Shown here piece by piece: positions 29,940-37,908 of a stretch of DNA of 40,411 nt (the first letter of the stretch is position 1; the number at the start of each line of letters is the position of its first letter). The DNA comes from a bacterium (GTDB taxonomy: Bacteria; Patescibacteriota; CPR2; UBA1875; JAJYID01): contig JAJYQQ010000007.1 in assembly GCA_021794535.1 (NCBI GenBank), forward strand, positions 1 to 40,411, in the 5' to 3' direction. The translations under genes were made by a program, and so were the position numbers. The notes beneath the pieces are model-generated. The model was not told the DNA's origin. It worked only from the letters and a program-made list of their open reading frames with translations, and did not search any database.

Positions 29940-30903
29940 CGCAAGAGATATTGCCGAGGTTTTGGATAATGCCGAAAGGGTGGCCATCTTCGGCCATGTC
30001 CAGCCGGATAGCGACTGCTACGGCAGCGCTGTGGGCCTAAAAATCGGTCTGGAAAGCGTCGGAAAGGAAGCATTTGTGTATCTTCCGGATGATCTGCCGT
30101 ATGATCTTGCCTTTCTAAACGGTTTTGCTGTTTTCGGTGAGGAAAAAATGATGCAGGATGTTGACGCGGTTGTGATAGTCGACAGCGCCAGCCTGGACAG
30201 GGTTCATGCGCGCGAAATTCTGGAAGACTATAAACAAAAAGGCATTCAGACTGTTCTCCTCGACCATCATCTTGCAAGCGATCTGATAAATTTTGCCGAT
30301 ATCGGTTGGCAGGATGAGAAGGTAAGCTCGGTAAGCGAAATGGTTTTGGCGGTATTAAAAGAAATGAATGCCACAATCCAAAAGGACATTGCGACTTACC
30401 TTTTGGCTGGCATTGAAGGCGACACCGGCAGTTTCCAAAATCAAAACACCACAAAAGACTCGTTTGAGGATGCCGCATACTTGATGTCAAAGGGGGCGAG
30501 ATTTAGGTCTATTATCAACAATGCCGTAAATTCAAAAAGAAACATTAATCTTATCAAGCTCTATGGCTTGGCGCTTGAACGGGTCGTATACAACAAGAAA
30601 TATAAAACAGCCGCTACATATGTTACCCTTCAGGATCTGAAAAATTATGGCCTGGAGGAAGAGGCTTCATATAGTGAAATGATAAACTTTCTAAACACCA
30701 TTGGCGGCATTAAGATGATCGTTCTCATAACAGAGCGGGAAGAAGGAGTTCTGAAGGTAAGCCTTAGAACCAGAGATGATCACGTGAATGTTCAAAGGCT
30801 GGCAAACGCTTTTGGCGGAGGTGGGCACATAAAGGCGAGCGGATTTTCACTCTCGGGGAAAATAGTAAGCGAAAACGGCAGGGTAAAAATAAGTTGTCCT
30901 TAA
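29926..30903 (+). CDS. DHH-family phosphoesterase (NrnA-like oligoribonuclease/pAp phosphatase)
   Basis: 325 residues with a GTG start overlapping rbfA; AGGAG lies about 10 bases before it. DHH motifs: GHVQPDSDCYGS (23-34), IVDSA (about 84-88, D86), LLDHH (111-115). The C-terminal DHHA1 domain has FGGGGHIKASGF. Such proteins degrade nanoRNA and 3'-phosphoadenosine 5'-phosphate. The usual Gly of motif I (PDGD) is Ser here. Position after rbfA is usual for bacterial nrnA. Confidence 0.92.
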   Translation: MKRVSARDIAEVLDNAERVAIFGHVQPDSDCYGSAVGLKIGLESVGKEAFVYLPDDLPYDLAFLNGFAVFGEEKMMQDVDAVVIVDSASLDRVHAREILEDYKQKGIQTVLLDHHLASDLINFADIGWQDEKVSSVSEMVLAVLKEMNATIQKDIATYLLAGIEGDTGSFQNQNTTKDSFEDAAYLMSKGARFRSIINNAVNSKRNINLIKLYGLALERVVYNKKYKTAATYVTLQDLKNYGLEEEASYSEMINFLNTIGGIKMIVLITEREEGVLKVSLRTRDDHVNVQRLANAFGGGGHIKASGFSLSGKIVSENGRVKISCP

Positions 30904-30923
30904 AATAATATGTGTGCTAAAAT
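30894..30923 (+). promoter_or_regulatory. Promoter of the CheY-like gene
   Basis: TTGTCC (30894-30899), 18 bases, TAAAAT (30918-30923), partly inside the 3' end of the DHH gene. Confidence 0.6.
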
Positions 30924-30945
30924 AACTATTATTACAGGAGGTAAA

Positions 30946-31329
30946 ATGGAAGAGAGTAAAAAAGCCAAAATTCTCATTATCGAAGACGATAGATTTATCG
31001 CAAAGATGTATCAAACCAAGCTCGGTCTGGATGGTTATGATGTTGAAGTTGCAGAAAACGGCAAGATTGGTGTTGAAAAGATCAAGAGTTTTCAGCCGGA
31101 TCTCGTACTGCTTGACATTATAATGCCGGAAATGGATGGCTTTGGAGTGCTTGAATCCATTCGCGATGATGCCTCCATAAACTCTACGCCGGTAATTATA
31201 ATGAGCAATCTGGCGCAAGAAGATCACCTGAAAAGGGCCAGAGCTCTCGGCGCCAAAGATTATATAGTAAAAAGCCAATATACGCCGCTTGATGTGGTGA
31301 AAAAAATACAGGAAGTTTTGGCGCGCTAG
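30946..31329 (+). CDS. Stand-alone response regulator receiver (CheY-like)
   Basis: 127 residues, a receiver domain only. Acidic pocket E13-D14-D15 (IIEDDR), phosphoacceptor D57 (LVLLDIIMPEMDG), the Thr/Ser switch S87 (IMSN) and K109 (DYIVKSQ) are all present. AGGAGG precedes the ATG. Without an output domain it probably works by protein contacts; no histidine kinase is visible in the window. Confidence 0.93.
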   Translation: MEESKKAKILIIEDDRFIAKMYQTKLGLDGYDVEVAENGKIGVEKIKSFQPDLVLLDIIMPEMDGFGVLESIRDDASINSTPVIIMSNLAQEDHLKRARALGAKDYIVKSQYTPLDVVKKIQEVLAR

Positions 31330-31380
31330 TTTCAACAAAATAACATAAAACCGATTAACATAATAACAAATTTAGATTAA

Positions 31381-31408
31381 AAAAATCAGCCTACCAGCTG
31401 ATTTTTTT
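31381..31408. terminator. Bidirectional terminator
   Basis: AAAAATCAGC, CTACCA, GCTGATTTTTTT between convergent genes; A-run and T-run serve both directions. Confidence 0.9.
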
Positions 31409-31410
31409 GT

Positions 31411-32382
31411 TTAACGCTTATCTCTAGGTTCCAAAATACTTTTTAAAATATCAGGATAACCCTTTATAAAATCGAAGACGTCTAGCGGTTTTTTACCTTC
31501 TAGCTGGAGTTTGTTGATAAGCAGGGTGCCTTTTCCTGTTTGGACGCCATAAAGCCTTGTCAGCCCGGACCCCGATCCGGAATCCAGTTCTATAAAAGCA
31601 CCGATCTTTTGCCCGGATTCATTGTCCGATACAGCCGCCTCTATAATTTTTAGCATTTTTCCATTCCAGAAGGTATAGGTTCCGGGCCAGGGATGGTAGG
31701 CTCGCACCTTTCTTTCAATTATTTCCGCCGGTTCGTTCCAGTCGATTTTGCCGTCAGATTTCTCTATCATTTTTGTAAACGAGGCCTTTGAGTGATTCTG
31801 CTTCCGGGGAAGTATTTTGCCCGAGGTATAATCCTCTATAATGCCTATAATCTTCTTCGCTCCAAGTTCAGACAATTTTGCGCCGAGGCTGGCTGTAGTT
31901 TCGCTTCCGTTTAAGCTAATTTCCTCCTGTCCGATAATGTCTCCCGAGTCGACTTCGGCGGCCATTTTCTGAATTGTGACGCCCGCTTTTTTGTCTCCAT
32001 TTAGTATTGTTGTCTGCACCGGACAGGATCCGCGATGCAAAGGGAGCAGCGAGAAATGAACATTTAGAAAACCATATTTTGGCATATCGAGCGTTTTCTG
32101 GGTAATAATAATTCCCAGCGAAGCGACGATCACGAGGTCGGGCTTCACTTTCGCGACAATTTCCTCCATCTCGAGCTTATTTTTAGGCTCGTAGATTTGA
32201 ATGTTTTTTTTCTTTGCCAGTTCTTTAATGGGGGAAGCTTCTACCTTTCCGCCGCGCCCTTTTGGCTTGTCCCTCTTGGTAATTAAAACTAGATCCCCAT
32301 AATTTTCCGCCAACTTTGTGAATATTGGCACTGCAAAAGGACCCCCGCCGGCAAAAGCAACTTTGAAATTATTTTTCCGCAT
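31411..32382 (-). CDS. fmt: Methionyl-tRNA formyltransferase
   Basis: 323 residues from the ATG at 32382 (MRKNNFKVAFAGGGPFAVPIF). Catalytic N107, H109 and D145 fit E. coli N106, H108 and D144 (FLNVHFSLLPLHRGSCPVQ and AEVDSGDI). GRGGKVEASPIKELA marks the loop after the nucleotide-like fold. The C-terminal OB-like domain starts at about 210 (KVRAYHPWPGTYTFW). The gene overlaps def by 14 bases; an ATG at 32391 is an alternative start. It formylates initiator Met-tRNA. Confidence 0.96.
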   Translation of the reverse strand: MRKNNFKVAFAGGGPFAVPIFTKLAENYGDLVLITKRDKPKGRGGKVEASPIKELAKKKNIQIYEPKNKLEMEEIVAKVKPDLVIVASLGIIITQKTLDMPKYGFLNVHFSLLPLHRGSCPVQTTILNGDKKAGVTIQKMAAEVDSGDIIGQEEISLNGSETTASLGAKLSELGAKKIIGIIEDYTSGKILPRKQNHSKASFTKMIEKSDGKIDWNEPAEIIERKVRAYHPWPGTYTFWNGKMLKIIEAAVSDNESGQKIGAFIELDSGSGSGLTRLYGVQTGKGTLLINKLQLEGKKPLDVFDFIKGYPDILKSILEPRDKR

Positions 32383-32905
32383 CTTCGGCATTCGCACCAA
32401 TCTTTCTTAGTTTCTTTTTATCGGTTAATTTATCTATGAAAAGTATGCCGTCAAGATGATCGACCTCGTGCTGCACGATACGTGCCAGCAGTCCCGCGGC
32501 ATTCATTTTCGTCTTCTTTCCTTTTTGGTTCGTGGCTTCAAATCTTATTTTTTCTGCCCTTTCGACCGGTCCGTAAAGACCGGGACAGCTCAGACATCCT
32601 TCCTCTGACACGCTTTTTTCTTTGGAAAATTTAGTAATCTCCGGATTAATGTAGACAGAAAGGGGAATCCTTTTTTGTGTGATGCGGCCATCTTCGTCTC
32701 TGGTCTCCCTAACCCTGACAACAACGATTCTTTTATTTGTTCCTATTTGCGGCGCCGCTATGGCCAGGCCCTCAATTTTTGAGGCATTCAAGGCGCCGAT
32801 CATAGCCTTTATAGTCTCTTTCGTTTCCGCATCCAGCGCATCCACTTTCTTGGATTTTTTCCTTAATATAGGATTTGGCGAGGTGATAATTTCGAATTTA
32901 TCCAT
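32369..32905 (-). CDS. def: Peptide deformylase
   Basis: 178 residues. Motif 1 is GLAIAAPQIG (46-55), where the usual second Gly is Ala48; motif 2 is EEGCLS (C104); motif 3 is QHEVDH (H146, E147, H150). Metal ligands and the catalytic Glu are complete. It removes the formyl group from nascent peptides. The start ATG overlaps the priA stop (TAATG), so the order priA-def-fmt is one operon. Confidence 0.97.
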   Translation of the reverse strand: MDKFEIITSPNPILRKKSKKVDALDAETKETIKAMIGALNASKIEGLAIAAPQIGTNKRIVVVRVRETRDEDGRITQKRIPLSVYINPEITKFSKEKSVSEEGCLSCPGLYGPVERAEKIRFEATNQKGKKTKMNAAGLLARIVQHEVDHLDGILFIDKLTDKKKLRKIGANAEDAEK

Positions 32906-34869
32906 TAAATAGTTCCCATTGGGTTAATATCTATTTTCCATTTTGTAGGAGTATATTGTACCACTTTTTTCGCTACATCATCAAGGTTTTTGTCGGCGCC
33001 AACTTTTAAAAGTATTTGCCTGCGGTATAAATTGTTTATTTTTGGCAGAAATGCCGGGGATGGGCCGACTAGGATAATTCCTTTCTCTTTTTTTGTAATT
33101 TCCTGAGTAAATATATTACTCAAATCTCTTGCCCGGTCTTCGGCTTCCTTGGAATTTTTATTCGAATACGTCAAATGGATAAGGCGGGAATAAGGAGGGT
33201 AAAACAGCTCCTTTCTTTTGGGCAGTTCGCTTTCAAAGAAGGACGGATAGTCGTGGCGGGCTGCCATTTTTAATATTGGGTTTTCCGGATCGTAGGTTTG
33301 CAAAACAATTCTGCCTCTGTTTTTGCCCCTGCCGGTTCTGCCTGACACCTGCGTGACCAGACTGAAAGCATGCTCGGAAGCCCGAAAATCGGGGAGATTT
33401 AGGATATTATCCGCGCTTATGATGCCGACAAGGTCAACGTCAGGGAGGTCCCACCCTTTGGCTATCATCTGCGTGCCGACAAGGATGTCAAAATCCTTGT
33501 TTTTGAACTCCTCGTAGATATTTTTATGATCCTTTCGGACGGAGTCGGCATCCATTCTTTTGACCCGGGCTTCAGGAAAAAGGCTTCTTATCTCGCTCTC
33601 TATTTTCTGGGTTCCTTTGCCGAAGTATTTGATGGCATGTGATCCGCACTCCGGACAAAGGCCTGGAACTGCAGCGCGGTAGGCGCAGTGGTGGCAAAAG
33701 AGGCCTGTTTGCCCCTTGGCATCATGGTAGACAAGGGGAATGTCGCAGTTTGGGCAGCTGACTACGAAACCGCAGTCGCGGCATGAGACAAAGGTGGAAA
33801 ATCCGCGCCTATTTATGAAAAGGACAATTTGCCGTTTTTCGGCCAGAACTTTCTTCATTTCACTTTGCAGTTTTTCCGATAAAACAGATTTATTGCCATA
33901 CTGAAACTCGTTTCTCATATCCACTATTTCAGTTTTGGGCATTTTTTCCTGGATGAACCTTTCATTCAAAATATGGAGATAATATTTTCCGGTTTTTGCA
34001 TAAAAAAATGTTTCAATTGACGGGGTGGCGCTGCCAAGAATTAAAACGCTGCCGATTATCTCCCGGATTTTTTCCGCTACCTCCCGCGTTTGGTATTTTG
34101 GATTTTTGTCCTGCTTGTAGCTGGTTTCGTGCTCTTCGTCCATAACGATTAACCCCAGATTGTTAAAGGGCAGAAAAAGGGCGCTTCTGGAGCCGACAAT
34201 GATATTCTTTTTGCCTTCAAATAGGCTTTTCCAAACCTGGGCTCTCTCGGTTTCCTTTAAATAACTATGGTAGAGGGCCACCTGACCCGGAAATCTCTCT
34301 TCAAATCTGGTGACAGTCTGCGGCGTCAAAGCCACTTCGGGCACCAGTATTACCGCCTGTTTTCCGGAGGCAACGATCTCCTCCAGCACGTCTAAGTAAA
34401 CTTCGGTTTTGCCGGAACCGGTTACTCCGAATATGAGATGGGGCTTGTCCCGGTGCCCGATAATTTCTTTAGCTATGCTTGCCTGATTTTTGGTCAGTTC
34501 AGGCCTTTTCCTTATTTGTTGGTGTAGTTTTTGGGCTTCCAAAATCCTTCTTTTCTTCAAAACTCCTGTCGGCAATATGGTCTTGATAATTTCCGAAATG
34601 GGGGAGGCGTAGTGGCCGCTCATCCAGGGGATTAATTCTATCAAATGCCGCGGCAAAGGATTCTCCACTAAAATGCCGGTTATTTCCTTCGTTTCAAAAC
34701 CCGGCTTATTTGTAGAATCAAGAACTATGCCGGCTGATTTTCTACCCCGAAACGGCAAAGAAACAATATGCCCGATTTCCAATTTATTTTTCAGGTTTTC
34801 GGGCACTTTATAAGTAAAAAAATCCTGCTTTCCGCTGCCTCCGGCAACGCCGCACAAAACATATTTCAT
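32905..34869 (-). CDS. priA: Primosomal replication restart helicase PriA
   Basis: 654 residues, slightly shorter than E. coli PriA (about 730). An N-terminal DNA-binding part (SLPFRGRKSAGIVL at about 37-50) is followed by Walker A GVTGSGKTE (148-156) and DEEH (243-246). Eight Cys form two zinc sites (C362, C365, C371, C374, C391, C394, C404, C407). The C-terminal helicase motifs are VGTQMIAKGWDLPDVDLVG and VSGRTGRG. A TATAAT (minus, 34881-34876) ends 6 bases before the ATG, so the mRNA is probably leaderless. It heads the priA-def-fmt operon. Confidence 0.97.
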   Translation of the reverse strand: MKYVLCGVAGGSGKQDFFTYKVPENLKNKLEIGHIVSLPFRGRKSAGIVLDSTNKPGFETKEITGILVENPLPRHLIELIPWMSGHYASPISEIIKTILPTGVLKKRRILEAQKLHQQIRKRPELTKNQASIAKEIIGHRDKPHLIFGVTGSGKTEVYLDVLEEIVASGKQAVILVPEVALTPQTVTRFEERFPGQVALYHSYLKETERAQVWKSLFEGKKNIIVGSRSALFLPFNNLGLIVMDEEHETSYKQDKNPKYQTREVAEKIREIIGSVLILGSATPSIETFFYAKTGKYYLHILNERFIQEKMPKTEIVDMRNEFQYGNKSVLSEKLQSEMKKVLAEKRQIVLFINRRGFSTFVSCRDCGFVVSCPNCDIPLVYHDAKGQTGLFCHHCAYRAAVPGLCPECGSHAIKYFGKGTQKIESEIRSLFPEARVKRMDADSVRKDHKNIYEEFKNKDFDILVGTQMIAKGWDLPDVDLVGIISADNILNLPDFRASEHAFSLVTQVSGRTGRGKNRGRIVLQTYDPENPILKMAARHDYPSFFESELPKRKELFYPPYSRLIHLTYSNKNSKEAEDRARDLSNIFTQEITKKEKGIILVGPSPAFLPKINNLYRRQILLKVGADKNLDDVAKKVVQYTPTKWKIDINPMGTI

Positions 34870-34875
34870 AAAAAC

Positions 34876-34904
34876 ATTATAAAGTATCTTGTCCCAAACC
34901 CCAA
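34876..34904 (-). promoter_or_regulatory. Promoter of priA-def-fmt (leaderless)
   Basis: Minus strand TTGGGG, 17 bases, TATAAT ending 6 bases before the ATG. Confidence 0.65.
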
Positions 34905-34920
34905 GTAGGTAAGCCAGTGG

Positions 34921-34949
34921 TTTACAATTATGCTTAAAAATGCTATAAT
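34921..34949 (+). promoter_or_regulatory. Promoter of the gene at 35033
   Basis: TTTACA (34921-34926), 17 bases, TATAAT (34944-34949). Confidence 0.85.
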
Positions 34950-35032
34950 CGTGTCAGTTGTAGGAAGCAAGAGTGAGAGGTCTTGCCTCTTATTTCCTTT
35001 TTCTGCAAAGCACGTACTATTGGGAGGATGGA

Positions 35033-35569
35033 ATGCAAGAAGAATGTTTGGAATCCGGCCTTACTATTCATAAGGTGGAAGGTGAGGAGGTCGGAGCGTC
35101 ATTTTGCGTAAAGGCTTATGTGGAAGGAATTCCAATGCCACAGAATGCCAGGATCATGGTATGCTCTGGTTTCACCCCGGGGTATTATCTGTTCCAGGGT
35201 ACGGGAATTTTCCTGAACCGTCAGGGGCTAGCCTTTGATTACCGGGAACACGGCCAGCGGGCGTTCTCCGGGCTTTGGAGGAAGCTCTGTCGGAAAGGAG
35301 AATCGGCATACGACGAACTGGGGCTTGCGAATGGTTGCTTCAAAAATGGCAAGCCGCGGTTTTCCCTGGATGACGAAATGATCCACGGCACGCTTACGAC
35401 CGAGAACCAACAGGGAGTGATCGTTATGGCCTTCGACTTCGTTGATGGCCCCAAAAGCCGTATTCTGATCGAGGGCACCGACAAGGTGCTTCTCGGGAAG
35501 GCGATAGAAATTGCGGAATGCGCATACGATGCCTTCTCTTTCAACGAAAAAATAAAGGAGCTTACCTAA
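35033..35569 (+). CDS. Hypothetical soluble protein, 178 residues
   Basis: The ATG at 35033 follows GGGAGGA closely; a GTG reading from 34973 has no ribosome site. The product (MQEECLESGLTIHKVEGEEV...) has no membrane helix and several beta-like stretches (GYYLFQGTGIFL; GVIVMAFDFVDGPKSRILI). GC content is high for the window. No family is recognised. It overlaps the next gene as TAATG, with AAGGAG inside its 3' end, so the two are translationally coupled. Confidence 0.75.
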   Translation: MQEECLESGLTIHKVEGEEVGASFCVKAYVEGIPMPQNARIMVCSGFTPGYYLFQGTGIFLNRQGLAFDYREHGQRAFSGLWRKLCRKGESAYDELGLANGCFKNGKPRFSLDDEMIHGTLTTENQQGVIVMAFDFVDGPKSRILIEGTDKVLLGKAIEIAECAYDAFSFNEKIKELT

Positions 35570-35736
35570 TGGACGACCATACAGATTATCAACCCTCGGG
35601 ATTTCGGTTGGCAGTATTTTTGGCGGCAGTGATCTTGTTTACTGCCATGTTTTCCTTAGCCGTCGGGCGATATATTCCCACCAGTGACTCGCCGAGCGCC
35701 GCGCAAACGCCAGCGAGCCATACGCATGCGCCTTAA
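35569..35736 (+). CDS. Small single-helix membrane protein
   Basis: 55 residues beginning MDDHTDYQPSG, with one membrane helix (LAVFLAAVILFTAMFSLAVG, about residues 14-33) and a Ser/Pro/His-rich end outside. AAGGAG precedes the overlapping ATG. It is coupled to the 178-residue gene and may anchor that protein at the membrane, which is inference. Confidence 0.72.
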   Translation: MDDHTDYQPSGFRLAVFLAAVILFTAMFSLAVGRYIPTSDSPSAAQTPASHTHAP

Positions 35737-35789
35737 CCTTTCCCGCTTGGCGTAGCGGGGAATAGTCATTCTCCTCCAAAAACGCCGGG

Positions 35790-35815
35790 GCGGCGCTTCC
35801 TCACCGAAGCGCCGC
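35790..35815 (+). terminator. GC-rich hairpin terminator
   Basis: GCGGCGCTTC, loop CTCACC, GAAGCGCCGC, then TTACTATC; T-run weak. It closes the two-gene unit before it. Confidence 0.6.
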
Positions 35816-35873
35816 TTACTATCTTGATAATAGAGATAAGTTGCGCCATTTTTGATTAAGAAGCAAAAATCAG

Positions 35874-35897
35874 AGGGCAAAGGCCCTTATTTTTTAT
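35874..35897 (+). terminator. Intrinsic terminator
   Basis: AGGGC, AAAG, GCCCT, followed by TATTTTTTATT. Confidence 0.75.
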
Positions 35898-36147
35898 TCC
35901 ACAAAAAGTAAACGGCTCTTACCAATCATTGCGGCAAAATTAATAAACTAATGTAGTTTGGTAAAGTAGGTCAAATTTCAACAATACTTCGATGCATCGG
36001 CTTAACGGAGAGGAAAACATAATTACAAGTGAATAATACCCCGTCCACTAGCCTAAACCGGTTTAGGCTAGTATTGGCTTGAATGGCAAGGAGCGCGCAG
36101 GGAAGGCCGGATTTTTATTTTTCATTCATTGGGTTTAAAATATAAAA

Positions 36148-36312
36148 ATGGAAAAGAAAACTATATTGCTCGGGATGCTTATCGGTTCCACTCTCGGCAG
36201 TTTTGTTCCGATGGTTTGGGGCGGTGATCTCCTTTCATTCACATCGATTATTTGCGGCGCCTTTGGCGGACTCTTTGGCATTTGGGGAGGCTATAAGCTG
36301 GCAAATATATAA
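36148..36312 (+). CDS. Small glycine-rich membrane protein, 54 residues
   Basis: ATG at 36148 right after an AT-rich -10-like TAAAATATAAAA, with no Shine-Dalgarno, so the mRNA is probably leaderless. The sequence starts MEKKTILLGMLIGSTLGSFV and ends FGGLFGIWGGYKLANI. It has two Gly-rich hydrophobic segments (small-xxx-small spacing), like glycine-zipper miniproteins common in CPR bacteria. A terminator follows the stop within a few bases, which supports a real gene. Confidence 0.7.
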   Translation: MEKKTILLGMLIGSTLGSFVPMVWGGDLLSFTSIICGAFGGLFGIWGGYKLANI

Positions 36313-36317
36313 AGAGG

Positions 36318-36343
36318 AAAAGACGATCCGGAGATCGCCTTTT
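36318..36343 (+). terminator. Intrinsic terminator
   Basis: AAAAGACGATC, CGGA, GATCGCCTTTT; one mismatch in the stem. Confidence 0.8.
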
Positions 36344-36363
36344 GTATAAATCGGGAGGGGTGC

Positions 36364-36714
36364 TTATTGGAGCCAGCCGGCGTGATGGTTGGCCAGTTGC
36401 TCTAATATCTTTTGCCTGCGGACTTGCCAGGCGAGGAACATATTTGGGGAAGGTGTGGCAATGGCGAGGTTATTTGCGTTTTCCAGCTGCTTTATCTGAG
36501 ACTTTTGCCAGAGATACACTGTTTCCGGATCGGCCATTCTGATTTCTTCTTTGGAATAATAGAGGGGATCATCGTCAGTTATCAAGCTATTATAATATCC
36601 GACAAGGGGCCGAACAGAGACTAAGCCGATATTTCTGCTGATGGCCAAAACCTCCGCCAAAGCGAAGTCGTCTGTGGCCACAAGGTGGCCGACTTCAAAA
36701 TTCAAAATTTTCAT
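36364..36714 (-). CDS. Hypothetical soluble protein, 116 residues
   Basis: ATG at 36714 with AAGGGTG upstream; an 18-codon longer reading lacks a ribosome site. The product (MKILNFEVGHLVATDDFALA...) has a beta-rich first half (HLVATDDFALAEVLAISRNIGLVSVRPLVG, quoted as HLVATDDFALAEVL and IGLVSVRPLVGYYN). The second half is a helical Gln-rich region (WQVRRQKILEQLANHHAGWLQ, quoted as RRQKILEQLANHH). No family is recognised. A TAAAAT box lies about 45 bases upstream on the minus strand. Its base composition resembles 35033. Confidence 0.65.
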   Translation of the reverse strand: MKILNFEVGHLVATDDFALAEVLAISRNIGLVSVRPLVGYYNSLITDDDPLYYSKEEIRMADPETVYLWQKSQIKQLENANNLAIATPSPNMFLAWQVRRQKILEQLANHHAGWLQ

Positions 36715-36833
36715 GGTACACCCTTTCGTTCGCGGATCCGTGGAATTGCCGCAGCTGTATTTTAGCACGAGATTATGAGGGATTCGACACTTTTAATTTA
36801 TAAAATTAAAAAGCCTTATGCTAAAATAAAATT

Positions 36834-37751
36834 ATGAAAAAAGAACACCTCTATATTATAATCGCAGGGATACTTTCCGGGGGCATAGTATTTAGTACGG
36901 CGTTTCTCGCGAAAATGGGCTTGTCGTTATATCAAATATCGGTTTTCGGCTTTATTTTTTCCTGCATATTTTTGGCTCCGTATGTCGTTTACAAGAAAGA
37001 CTTTCTGCAAAACAAAGGAGAGTTAAAACACTTTGCTTTATTTGGCCTTATCGGTGTTCCTCTGGTGCTTACGGAGTTTGCACCTGTTGTTCTTGGTGTG
37101 CCAGTGGCTCTTTCCGTGCTCCTTCTTTATACCCAGCCGATATGGAATATCCTGATGAGCCATATGTATCTAAAAGAGAAAATAACCAAAACGAAAGTTC
37201 TGGCGCTTGTTGTTGCGATGGTCGGCATTGTAACACTTATAAATCCGTTCACGATAGGACATATTGGAAATATTTGGGGGATAGCGGCGGGGCTGTTTAG
37301 CGGGATAGTTTTTGCCGGCTGGATAATGTTTGGCAGGATTTCGGGCGAGAAAAATGTCAAACCAGTGACAACCCAGTTTTATCAGGCGGCGTTTGCCTTG
37401 GTGTTTCTTCTTGTCGCATATCCGTTTCTTGCAATGGTTATAAGGGATCCGAAACTAATTACATTATCTTTTAATATTCCCTGGTTTGCTTGGATTTATT
37501 TAGCGGTTTTTGAGATTTTATTCTATATTATCGCCCACATATTTTTATTTGAGGGGCAGAAAAAAGTGTCGGCTTCAACGAGCGGAATGATACTTCTCCT
37601 GGAGCCGGTTTCAGCTGCTATTTTAGCTCTCATTTTTCTCGGCCAGCACATAACTTTCAATATCATTATTGGAGGTATATTTATATCCCTGGCAAATTAT
37701 TTGGTCATAAGAGGTGAGCCAAGAATCCAAGAGGTAAGCGCTAGCCTTTAA
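36834..37751 (+). CDS. DMT superfamily transporter (EamA type)
   Basis: 305 residues with ten predicted hydrophobic helices in two EamA repeats. Each repeat ends in the typical pattern (LSVLLLYTQPIWNILMSHMYLKEKIT at about 90-115, quoted as LLLYTQPIWNILM; and SGMILLLEPVSAAILALIFLGQ near 263-284, quoted as LLLEPVSAAILALIF). Such proteins export or import small metabolites such as amino acids; the substrate is not evident. TAAAAT (36822-36827) ends 6 bases before the ATG, so the mRNA is probably leaderless. Confidence 0.93.
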   Translation: MKKEHLYIIIAGILSGGIVFSTAFLAKMGLSLYQISVFGFIFSCIFLAPYVVYKKDFLQNKGELKHFALFGLIGVPLVLTEFAPVVLGVPVALSVLLLYTQPIWNILMSHMYLKEKITKTKVLALVVAMVGIVTLINPFTIGHIGNIWGIAAGLFSGIVFAGWIMFGRISGEKNVKPVTTQFYQAAFALVFLLVAYPFLAMVIRDPKLITLSFNIPWFAWIYLAVFEILFYIIAHIFLFEGQKKVSASTSGMILLLEPVSAAILALIFLGQHITFNIIIGGIFISLANYLVIRGEPRIQEVSASL

Positions 37752-37810
37752 TTTCTTTACTAATACGCGTAAATAGGCTACAATTTGCTGAGTAAAAACC
37801 CAAGAAATGG

Positions 37811-37854
37811 ATTCTTCGGCTCGTCTTTTCATGAAGTCGCTCAGAATGACGGGG
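37811..37854. repeat. TCATTCT-type repeat before secD
   Basis: The reverse complement reads GTCATTCTGAGCGACTTC ... GAAGAATC, another member of the palindromic family in this window. Confidence 0.7.
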
Positions 37855-37908
37855 ATAGAATTCGTAATTTGTATCATTGGCAGTTGGTAAAAGAGGAGTG
37901 TGGCGGCG

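Larger units (their letters stand above)
35737..36147 (+). other. Intergenic region with terminators and a palindrome
   Basis: No gene is seen. It contains a hairpin GCGGCGCTTC / GAAGCGCCGC (35790-35815) and a terminator AGGGC-AAAG-GCCCT + T-rich (35874-35897). Further on are a weak dyad AAACTA-ATG-TAGTTT (about 35947-35961) and a perfect 26-bp palindrome with arms ACTAGCCTAAACC and GGTTTAGGCTAGT (36047-36072). Confidence 0.6.

Noticed and set aside
29936-30490. 184-codon minus-strand frame opposite the DHH gene
   Set aside because: It is a shadow of a well-supported DHH gene with all catalytic motifs, and its own translation has no domain-like pattern.
30946-31329. Two-component pair
   Set aside because: Only a receiver domain is present; no histidine kinase gene lies in the window.
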